Source of the DNA: Methylomicrobium sp.
GTDB lineage: Bacteria; Pseudomonadota; Gammaproteobacteria; Methylococcales; Methylomonadaceae
Length of the DNA: 5,898 bases
Reading direction: 5' to 3'
Assembly (NCBI GenBank): GCA_007135635.1
Contig: SLIO01000083.1
Coordinates: 1-5,898, forward strand
The number at the start of each line of letters is the position of its first letter. Within the stretch, counting starts at the first letter, position 1. Positions 1 to 5,104 of this stretch are shown here, one piece after another. The position numbers were made by a program, and so were the translations under genes. The notes below the pieces were generated by a model. That model made no database searches. It saw only the letters and a list, made by a program, of their open reading frames with translations, and had not been told where the DNA came from.

Positions 1-259
1 AGCGCCCTTCGGTCGCATGGCGTTACCATGAAACAGTCGCTGTTTGACGTAATTTTTTGTATTTTTATATCTTGGCAAGTCATTGATTTTAAATATACAA
101 AAAAGCTGTTTCTTGAGAGCCTGTCGAAGGACGAACGGATTGACTTTGAGCAGCGTTCTTGTCCTTTTGTTGCTTACCCACTGAATTTCACATAGAGCCC
201 CTTGATTATAGCCCGACAAGTTAAAACATCCTTTCCCAAGATCTCTGAAACCGCTATAG
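1..259. other. Upstream non-coding region, no gene recognised
   Basis: I see no recognisable gene here. The stretch is AT-rich with several T and A runs. One + strand frame is open from the left edge to a TAG at 193-195 (first ATG at 28, 55 codons), but its predicted peptide is rich in Phe and Ile, resembles no family I know and runs through a REP-like motif, so it is probably chance. A half REP-like motif lies at 117-138 and an imperfect hairpin at 127-166. The window begins too close to this region to tell which gene lies to the left. Confidence 0.6.
117..166. repeat. Half REP-like motif with imperfect hairpin
   Basis: Positions 117-138 contain GAGCCTGTCGAAGG followed by ACGAACGG. This resembles one arm of a dispersed palindromic repeat common in proteobacterial intergenic DNA, whose full form has an opposing CCGTTCGTCCT arm. 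The expected left arm is missing. A degenerate complementary arm lies downstream instead: AAGGACGAACG at 127-137 can pair with CGTTC (154-158) plus GTCCTT (161-166), leaving a two-base TT bulge and a 16-base loop. I take it to be a decayed repeat. The family match is from memory, while the pairing is read directly from the sequence. Confidence 0.4.
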
Positions 260-287
260 TTGACGCCTTATCACCCCCCTTTTTAAT
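260..287 (+). promoter_or_regulatory. Probable sigma70-type promoter of gshB
   Basis: TTGACG at 260-265 matches the -35 consensus at five of six positions, and TTTAAT at 282-287 matches the -10 consensus at five of six, with a 16-base spacer. Transcription would begin near 293-295, about 15 bases before the gshB ATG, leaving just enough leader for the ribosome binding site. The spacer contains a C6T5 tract (274-284, running into the -10 box). No operator-like symmetry is obvious. Confidence 0.55.
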
Positions 288-298
288 TTCTGATTATT

Positions 299-303
299 GA
301 GAG
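299..303 (+). promoter_or_regulatory. Ribosome binding site of gshB
   Basis: GAGAG lies five bases before the ATG at 309. It decides the start: an in-frame TTG at 297 would add four residues but overlaps this Shine-Dalgarno sequence, and the protein from ATG 309 aligns with the normal N-terminus of the family. Confidence 0.6.
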
Positions 304-308
304 TTTTT

Positions 309-1256
309 ATGTCTTTAAAATTCGGCATGGTCATGGACCCGATCGATCGCATCAACATCAAGAAAGATACGAGCTTTGCAATGCTCCTTGAAGCTCAGAG
401 CAGGGGGTGGGATTTACACTATATGGAACTTAATGATCTTTATATGCGTAACGGCCGCGCCTATGCGCGCACTCGTTTACTGGAGGTTCAACGAAACCCG
501 GAGCGCTGGCATCAGTTTTTTGGCGAACAAGACATCGCCTTGGACCAGCTCGATGTCATCATGATGCGCAAAGACCCGCCTTTCGATCAAGAGTACATCT
601 ATGCGACCTATCTACTCGAGCGGGCTGAAGATCTCGGCGCTTATGTGATCAACAAACCGCAGTCCTTGCGTGACGCCAATGAAAAACTGTTTACCGCATG
701 GTTTCCGCAATGCTGCGCAGAAACCTTGGTTGCCCGCGAGCCGAAACGAATCCGCGAGTTTTTGGCTGAACAAGGTGAAATTATTTTAAAACCGCTGGAC
801 GGCATGGGCGGTACGTCGATTTTTCATTTGCGCCAGGACGATCCAAATTTAAGTGTCATTTTGGAAACCATGACGCAATATAATTGTCGGTATGTCATGG
901 CGCAAAGATATCTACCCGAGATTAAAAACGGTGATAAGCGTATTCTGATCGTCGATGGCGAGGCGATACCTTACGCTTTGGCTAGAATTCCGGCTCAGGG
1001 AGAAACTCGTGGCAACCTAGCTGCCGGCGGTAATGCAGAAGGCCGCGTACTAACCGCTCGGGACTCTTGGATTGCCAAGCAAATCGGGCCGACCTTACGA
1101 GAAAAAGGTTTAATTTTTGTCGGAATCGACGTCATCGGCGATTATCTAACCGAAATCAACGTCACTAGTCCGACTTGCGTACAAGAACTGGATAAGCAAT
1201 TCGGCCTGAACATCGCCGGCGAGTTGATGGATCATATTGAATTAAAACTTCGTTGA
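309..1256 (+). CDS. gshB: Glutathione synthetase
   Basis: This gene encodes the ATP-grasp enzyme that joins gamma-glutamylcysteine and glycine to form glutathione in the cytoplasm, the second step of the pathway. The 315-residue product is almost exactly the length of E. coli GshB (316) and matches it along the whole chain. Visible motifs are MDPI at 9-12 near the N-terminus, MRKDPPFD at 86-93, NKPQSLRD at 115-122, the ATP-grasp glycine-rich loop KPLDGMGG at 161-168, then GDKRIL, RGNLAAGG and the C-terminal TEINVTSPTC that supplies metal and substrate contacts. The start at ATG 309 is supported by GAGAG five bases upstream. It has its own promoter-like sequence and is separated by 433 bases from the next gene, so it is probably transcribed separately. 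gshA is not in view. Nothing is truncated or missing. Confidence 0.97.
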   Translation: MSLKFGMVMDPIDRINIKKDTSFAMLLEAQSRGWDLHYMELNDLYMRNGRAYARTRLLEVQRNPERWHQFFGEQDIALDQLDVIMMRKDPPFDQEYIYATYLLERAEDLGAYVINKPQSLRDANEKLFTAWFPQCCAETLVAREPKRIREFLAEQGEIILKPLDGMGGTSIFHLRQDDPNLSVILETMTQYNCRYVMAQRYLPEIKNGDKRILIVDGEAIPYALARIPAQGETRGNLAAGGNAEGRVLTARDSWIAKQIGPTLREKGLIFVGIDVIGDYLTEINVTSPTCVQELDKQFGLNIAGELMDHIELKLR

Positions 1257-1431
1257 ATTCATTTTCGAAACCGAACAAAAATTTTCAAAATGTCCGCGCT
1301 CAGACGTTATTTTTTCTCAACCAAGCCCTCTCTCAGAGACCGCGCCTCAGATGGCAATCTTTCCTGCATTTTATGCCCCGGCGACCGAATTTCGACAATT
1401 CGTATCGAAATAAGAGAAGGGGGTTAATAGG

Positions 1432-1573
1432 TCATAAGCGCCAACTTAAGCATCTAAGTGATTGATTAAGCAGTAGGATGGGTAGTAGCGAAACGGAAAT
1501 CCATCATTTTTGGCTACACTCTTATTTTTCAACTATGAATCAATGTATTGCGCCTTAAGTTGGCACTTATCGA
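1432..1573. mobile_element. Small non-autonomous MITE-like element
   Basis: ATAAGCGCCAACTTAAG at 1434-1450 and CTTAAGTTGGCACTTAT at 1554-1570 are inverted repeats that match at 16 of 17 positions. TTAATAGGT occurs as a direct repeat immediately outside both ends (1424-1432 and 1574-1582), as expected of an 8-9 base target-site duplication. With the 8-base version the element runs from 1432 to 1573, and its tips read TC-ATAAG and, on the other strand, TCG-ATAAG. The roughly 140-base interior encodes no transposase. It has a second short pair (ATTGATT 1461-1467 with AATCAAT 1538-1544) and a central hairpin, so the whole element could fold into one interrupted cruciform. It probably moved with a transposase supplied from elsewhere. 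The parent family cannot be told from here. Confidence 0.6.
1473..1505. repeat. REP-like hairpin with 5' GTAG
   Basis: GTAG at 1473-1476 is followed directly by GATGGGT (1477-1483), a 15-base loop and ATCCATC (1499-1505). The arms pair over seven positions with one G-T wobble. A GTAG or GTGG tetranucleotide 5' of an imperfect palindrome is the layout of REP sequences handled by TnpA-REP (RAYT) transposases. A GTAGGATGGGT-type repeat with an ACCCATC arm is frequent in some proteobacteria, though that is from memory. It lies near the middle of the larger inverted-repeat element, so it is either nested in it or part of its structure. Confidence 0.45.
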
Positions 1574-1689
1574 TTAATAGGTTGTGTCCAAAATTATAGG
1601 AAGAGGTCAGAATACCCCTTTTAAGCTAAAGTTTGTATTTTAATGAAACTAATTTCGGTTTTTATTTAGTCTTTAACAATCAAAAGATT

Positions 1690-2571
1690 ATGACAACTTC
1701 GAACGTTTTTTTAGGTAGAGTATCCAATACATCGGAAAACGATGCATTATTGATCACGATATTTATTGCCGCGTTACTTCATATTGGAGTCATCCTAGGC
1801 ATCAATTTTTCAATGCCTAAACAGGAAGAAACCCATCGTGCAATCGAGATCACGTTAGCCACGACGCCGGCACAAAAAGCGCCAAAACAGGCCAGTTTTC
1901 TAGCCCAGGAAAATCAAATCGGCGCCGGCAAACAAAAAACCAAGCCGGAACCTCCCAAGCAAAAACTGCCCAGCCGCGGGACCATGCCTAACAAACAACC
2001 GCAAAGCAAACCGGTGCAACGTCAAGTTGCAGCCCCAAAACGAATAATCAGCACGATTCGCCCCGCCGAAACAAAAGCGCCTCCCGCACAGGCTAAAGTC
2101 CCGGTTGAACCGCAAAGCAAACCGGTTCCGAAAATAACCGCCGCGGCGTTGCAACAGCAAATTGCACAGCTAGGCACCGAAGTCCGTCAACAGCAACTCA
2201 GCGCCGACATAAGTAAGATCAAGCATGTCAATGCTGTAAGTACCCATAAATATGTTGCCTCGCAATATGAGATGGATTGGAAAAAAAAGGTGGAAGCAAC
2301 CGGGAACCTTAATTATCCTGAAGTCGCCCGTAAAAAAAATTTCTTCGGTACGTTGACGATGGAAGTCGGCATCAAACCGGACGGCACGATATATAATATT
2401 CGAATCAAAAGTTCTTCAGGCAATACAACTTTAGACGAAGCAGCCAAGAGAATCGTTCGTTTAAGCGCTCCGTTTCCGCCATTGCCGCAAGAATTGCTCA
2501 AGGAGTTGGATGTTTTAGTGATTACCCGGGTTTGGAAGTTTTCGGACGAATCGGGAATGTCAGCACGTTAA
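1690..2571 (+). CDS. TonB-family energy transducer-like protein
   Basis: The 293-residue product has the TonB layout: a short cytoplasmic N-terminus, one membrane segment at about residues 19-40, a long Pro/Lys/Gln-rich periplasmic spacer (about 58-150), a Gln-rich possibly helical stretch (about 151-175) and a C-terminal TonB domain (about 205-290). That domain contains YPEVARKK at 209-216 and a VGIKPDG turn at 226-232. His31 lies in the membrane segment, as in TonB proteins. TonB passes proton-motive energy from ExbB/ExbD to outer-membrane receptors, but no exbBD or receptor gene is nearby. Pseudomonas has a TonB-like gene at the same place, so a role outside iron uptake is possible. I start it at ATG 1690 because the domain begins there. 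An in-frame TTG at 1633 would add 19 residues with no support. The ribosome site is weak (AAAAGA). It leads the operon, 19 bases before yqgE. Confidence 0.85.
   Translation: MTTSNVFLGRVSNTSENDALLITIFIAALLHIGVILGINFSMPKQEETHRAIEITLATTPAQKAPKQASFLAQENQIGAGKQKTKPEPPKQKLPSRGTMPNKQPQSKPVQRQVAAPKRIISTIRPAETKAPPAQAKVPVEPQSKPVPKITAAALQQQIAQLGTEVRQQQLSADISKIKHVNAVSTHKYVASQYEMDWKKKVEATGNLNYPEVARKKNFFGTLTMEVGIKPDGTIYNIRIKSSSGNTTLDEAAKRIVRLSAPFPPLPQELLKELDVLVITRVWKFSDESGMSAR
1997..2126 (+). repeat. 19-base direct repeat in the TonB spacer
   Basis: AACCGCAAAGCAAACCGGT occurs identically at 1997-2015 and 2108-2126. The copies are 111 bases (37 codons) apart and in frame, and both encode PQSKPV (residues 104-109 and 141-146). 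They lie in the proline-rich periplasmic spacer, where length is expected to vary. Recombination between them would remove 37 residues without a frameshift. Confidence 0.8.
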
Positions 2572-2590
2572 CTCATTAACTCGCGCAGCC

Positions 2591-3172
2591 ATGAACACAC
2601 TTACCGATATGACCGATACAACTTATTTAAACAATCAATTTCTGATAGCGATGCCCAATCTGACCGATCCGGGTTTTTTTCATACCGTGACCTACTTGTG
2701 TCAACACAATGAAGACGGGGCCTTGGGAATCGTCATTAATCGGCAGATCGACATGAAGTTGGGTGACATCTTTAAACAAATGCAAATCAACGTGACCTTT
2801 CCGGCCGCTGCGGAAGCTCCGGTATTTTTTGGCGGACCGGTACAACAGGAACGAGGCTTCGTGATCCACAATCCATGCGGAAGATGGGATTCGTCGATCA
2901 CGATATCCGATGAAATCGCACTAACGACGTCGCGCGACATTCTCGAAGCCATCGCTATCGGCGAAGGCCCTACACAATACTTAGTTGCCTTGGGTTATGC
3001 CGGCTGGGGCGAAGGCCAATTGGAGCAAGAAATCGTCAATAATGCTTGGTTGAATACGCCTAGCGGCAATAACATCATCTTCAATACACCGGTCAATCAA
3101 CGCTGGCAAGCCGCCGCTCATCAAATCGGCATCGACATCAATCAATTAACCGCTCCGGCTGGACATGGCTAA
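2591..3172 (+). CDS. yqgE: YqgE/AlgH family protein (DUF179)
   Basis: This is a member of the YqgE/AlgH family, small cytoplasmic proteins of undetermined biochemical function. The Pseudomonas homologue was named AlgH for an effect on alginate production. The 193-residue product has the family's hallmarks: FLIAMPNLTDPGF (18-30) and HNEDGALGIVINR near the N-terminus, FFGGPVQQERGFVIH in the middle, and GYAGWGEGQLEQEI towards the end. E. coli YqgE is 187 residues. ATG 2591 gives 193 residues, and a second ATG at 2609 would give exactly 187. Neither has a good ribosome binding site, so the start is uncertain by six residues. The gene sits between tonB-like and ruvX. The yqgE-ruvX pairing is widely conserved and here the two overlap by eight bases, which suggests translational coupling. 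Confidence 0.93.
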   Translation: MNTLTDMTDTTYLNNQFLIAMPNLTDPGFFHTVTYLCQHNEDGALGIVINRQIDMKLGDIFKQMQINVTFPAAAEAPVFFGGPVQQERGFVIHNPCGRWDSSITISDEIALTTSRDILEAIAIGEGPTQYLVALGYAGWGEGQLEQEIVNNAWLNTPSGNNIIFNTPVNQRWQAAAHQIGIDINQLTAPAGHG

Positions 3173-3623
3173 ACAAGATCCGCTCTCGCCTCGCAATAAC
3201 GATACGTTTATCGGTTTCGATTTTGGTAATAAAAAGATCGGTGTGGCGGTCGGTCAAACCACGACCGGCACGGCCAACGCCCTGTCGACTTTACGCTCGG
3301 TCAATCAAGCACCGGATTGGACGGCAATCGGCCGGCTTATCCAAGAATGGCAGCCGGCCGGCTTAGTCGTCGGTATTTCCCGGCAGAGCGATGGCCAGGA
3401 TAATCCGATTACCCCGCGTATGCTCAAATTTTGCCGGCAATTGGAAGGACGCTTTCAACTACCGGTTTTTCAGCAGGATGAAACCCTGACGACTTTTGAA
3501 GCCAAACAAATGCTATACGATGACGTGCGAGTCAGCGCCGGCAAGCTCTGGGAAGTGCAAGATCGGCTTGCCGCACAGCTCATATTACAAACATGGCTCA
3601 ATAACAATAACCCCGACATATGA
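3165..3623 (+). CDS. ruvX: Putative pre-16S rRNA nuclease / RuvX (YqgF)
   Basis: This encodes an RNase H-fold nuclease of the YqgF/RuvX family, linked to 16S rRNA 5'-end maturation and originally predicted to be a Holliday junction resolvase. The product is 152 residues (E. coli 138), and the extra length is a polar N-terminal tail of about 14 residues. The four acidic active-site positions are present: Asp19 in FDFGNKKIGVAVG, the Asp105-Glu106 pair in DETLTT, and Asp133 in VQDRLAAQLIL. Two loops differ from the usual form. The common GLPxNMDG is GISRQSDG (70-77), and the DER triad is DET (105-107). Since the acidic residues are intact I expect activity, but the loop change may affect substrate contact. 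It overlaps yqgE by eight bases and pyrR by four, has no clear ribosome site, and is probably translated by coupling. Confidence 0.92.
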   Translation: MAKQDPLSPRNNDTFIGFDFGNKKIGVAVGQTTTGTANALSTLRSVNQAPDWTAIGRLIQEWQPAGLVVGISRQSDGQDNPITPRMLKFCRQLEGRFQLPVFQQDETLTTFEAKQMLYDDVRVSAGKLWEVQDRLAAQLILQTWLNNNNPDI

Positions 3624-4138
3624 CCCCTCAAGAACTCGATATTCCTGAATTATTGACTCGGCTGGAGTCTGCTATCGGCAACATTATCACTACCCGAAAT
3701 CTTGTAAATCCGCTGATGATCGGTATTCGCACCGGCGGGGTTTGGGTTGCTGAACGCTTGCATCAACGCTTGAACCTAACCGAGCCGCTGGGACTCTTGG
3801 ACATCACGTTTTATCGTGACGATTTTTCACAAATCGGCGTGCATCCGAATGTCAAACCGAGCGCTTTGCCGAACACGATCGAAGGCCGCGATATTATTCT
3901 GGTCGACGATGTTTTTTACACCGGGCGAACGATTCGGGCCGCGCTCAATGAAATCTTCGATTACGGCCGGCCGAATCAAGTCGTGTTGGCGGTATTGATC
4001 GAGCGCGACGGGCGGCAAATCCCGCTACGACCGGACTGTATCGGCACGTCGATTCGTCTTGACGCCAATCAACGCATCAAATTAACCGGCCCGGACCCCT
4101 TGGGCATCGATATTCAAACTCTTGACGTAGCGGCCTAA
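3620..4138 (+). CDS. pyrR: PyrR-type bifunctional pyrimidine regulator / uracil phosphoribosyltransferase
   Basis: This is a type I phosphoribosyltransferase of the PyrR family. Family members convert uracil and PRPP to UMP, and in Gram-positive bacteria they also bind pyr mRNA to cause attenuation. The 172-residue product shows GIRTGGVWVAERL (35-47), the PyrR-typical DITFYRDDFS (61-70), the PRPP loop ILVDDVFYTGRTI (93-105) with its paired Asp residues, and VLIERDGRQIPLR near the C-terminus. The start is fixed by the ATGA overlap with the ruvX stop. There is no ribosome site, so coupling is likely. Because ruvX runs right up to pyrR, there is no space for a PyrR-responsive leader directly upstream. 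Regulation by mRNA attenuation, if any, would have to act elsewhere. The gene precedes pyrB, as in Pseudomonas. Whether this protein regulates, salvages uracil, or both is not shown by the sequence. Confidence 0.93.
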   Translation: MTPQELDIPELLTRLESAIGNIITTRNLVNPLMIGIRTGGVWVAERLHQRLNLTEPLGLLDITFYRDDFSQIGVHPNVKPSALPNTIEGRDIILVDDVFYTGRTIRAALNEIFDYGRPNQVVLAVLIERDGRQIPLRPDCIGTSIRLDANQRIKLTGPDPLGIDIQTLDVAA

Positions 4139-4141
4139 GGC

Positions 4142-5104
4142 ATGAGTCACAATTTACAATTAAACGCCGAAGGTAAATTGAAGCATTTTCTAACAATCGA
4201 TGGACTCGATAAAAACCTGCTGACCGAAATTCTCGATACTGCCGAATCGTTCGCCGAAATGTCGGGACATCATGTCAAAAAAGTCCCTTTACTGCGCGGC
4301 AAAACCATCGTCAATCTGTTTTTCGAAAACAGCACTCGCACCCGAACCACTTTCGAACTCGCGGCCAAAAGACTTTCGGCCGATGTCATCAGCATGAATA
4401 TTGCAACTTCCGCCACCTCGAAAGGCGAAAGCCTGCTCGATACGATCCGCAATCTGGAAGCGATGTTTGTCGATATGTTCGTCGTACGTCATGGAACCAG
4501 CGGCGCCGCGCATTTTATCGCTGAACATACCGCGCCTCATATCAGTGTGATCAATGCCGGAGATGGACGGCACAGCCATCCGACACAAGCAATGCTGGAT
4601 GTGTTTACGATTCGGCAGTTCAAGCCGAATTTCAGCACACTGAGAGTCGCGATTATCGGCGACATCCTGCATTCCAGGGTCGCTCGTTCGCAAATCCTGG
4701 CACTCAATACGTTGGGCGCGGCCGAAGTTCGGGTTATCGCACCGAAAACCTTGCTCCCCGCACATGTCGAAACGCTCGGCGTCACGGTCCATCATAACTT
4801 GAACGAAGGACTCAAGGACATTGATGTCATCATCATGCTGCGCTTACAAAAAGAGCGCATGACCTCGGCTCTGCTGCCCAGCGAAAGCGAATATTTCAAA
4901 TGTTTCGGTTTGACACCTGAAAAACTGGAAATCGCAAAGCCCGATGCGATTGTGATGCACCCGGGACCGATCAATCGCGGTGTCGAAATCGATACGCGCG
5001 TGGCTGACGGTCCGCAATCGGTCATATTACAGCAAGTCAGTAACGGCATCGCGATACGCATGGCGGTCATGTCGATGGCGATGCAAACCCAAGGAGCGGC
5101 CTGA
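4142..5104 (+). CDS. pyrB: Aspartate carbamoyltransferase catalytic subunit
   Basis: PyrB condenses carbamoyl phosphate and aspartate to carbamoyl aspartate, the committed step of pyrimidine synthesis. The 320-residue product keeps the catalytic features: carbamoyl-phosphate loop STRTR (64-68), TSKGES with Lys94, VRH (115-117), HPTQ (146-149), a MLRLQKERM segment that binds aspartate, and MHPGPINRG. It resembles the Pseudomonas class A enzyme more than E. coli PyrB. It has an N-terminal extension of roughly seven residues over E. coli, shorter than I recall for Pseudomonas (334 residues in all). The start is fixed because the pyrR stop TAA lies in the same frame two codons upstream. The only purine-rich site, AAGG at 4137-4140, is one base from the ATG, too close for normal use, so reinitiation after pyrR is likely. 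No pyrI is present. The pyrC' gene follows with a one-base overlap. Confidence 0.97.
   Translation: MSHNLQLNAEGKLKHFLTIDGLDKNLLTEILDTAESFAEMSGHHVKKVPLLRGKTIVNLFFENSTRTRTTFELAAKRLSADVISMNIATSATSKGESLLDTIRNLEAMFVDMFVVRHGTSGAAHFIAEHTAPHISVINAGDGRHSHPTQAMLDVFTIRQFKPNFSTLRVAIIGDILHSRVARSQILALNTLGAAEVRVIAPKTLLPAHVETLGVTVHHNLNEGLKDIDVIIMLRLQKERMTSALLPSESEYFKCFGLTPEKLEIAKPDAIVMHPGPINRGVEIDTRVADGPQSVILQQVSNGIAIRMAVMSMAMQTQGAA
5091..5096 (+). promoter_or_regulatory. Strong ribosome binding site of pyrC'
   Basis: AAGGAG lies inside the end of pyrB, seven bases before the ATG at 5104. It is the best Shine-Dalgarno match in the operon and supports this start. Independent strong initiation here suits a protein needed in equal amounts to PyrB. 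Confidence 0.7.

Larger units (their letters stand above)
1257..1689. other. 433-base intergenic region between gshB and the tonB-like gene
   Basis: I support no gene here. A 70-codon frame begins at a TTG overlapping the gshB stop and ends at 1465. It has no ribosome binding site, a basic low-information peptide, and its end lies inside a repeat. An imperfect AT-rich hairpin just after gshB (CATTTT at 1260-1265 with AAAATG at 1287-1292) lacks a T run directly behind it and is a poor terminator candidate. A perfect 7-base inverted repeat, ATTTCGA at 1389-1395 and TCGAAAT at 1405-1411, has a 9-base loop and no known role. The mobile-element-like structure fills about 1432-1573. The remaining 107 bases should contain the promoter of the downstream operon, but I could not find a convincing -35/-10 pair. 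Confidence 0.6.

Noticed and set aside
28..195. 55-codon + strand frame starting at ATG 28, open back to the left edge
   Set aside because: There is no ribosome site, the composition is AT-driven and rich in Phe and Ile, it runs through a REP-like motif, and it has no family resemblance. It could be the end of an unseen gene, but I cannot support that.
274..284. C6T5 tract in the gshB promoter spacer as a phase-variation switch
   Set aside because: The tract is short, and essential-type metabolism genes are unlikely targets. Nothing else supports it.
297..308. TTG start for gshB, four residues upstream
   Set aside because: It overlaps the Shine-Dalgarno sequence, and the ATG at 309 matches the family N-terminus and length.
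1260..1292. Possible terminator after gshB
   Set aside because: The stem is AT-rich with a mismatch, and the T run at 1310-1315 is too far from it.
1253..1465. 70-codon + strand frame directly after gshB
   Set aside because: It begins at a TTG overlapping the gshB stop, lacks a ribosome site, gives a basic peptide with no recognisable domain, and its end lies inside the inverted-repeat element.
1633..1689. TTG start for the tonB-like gene, 19 residues upstream
   Set aside because: No ribosome site precedes it, and the added residues resemble no part of TonB proteins.
4289..4795. Long minus-strand frame (168 codons) opposite pyrB
   Set aside because: It is a shadow of the highly conserved pyrB, with no ribosome site or recognisable domain.
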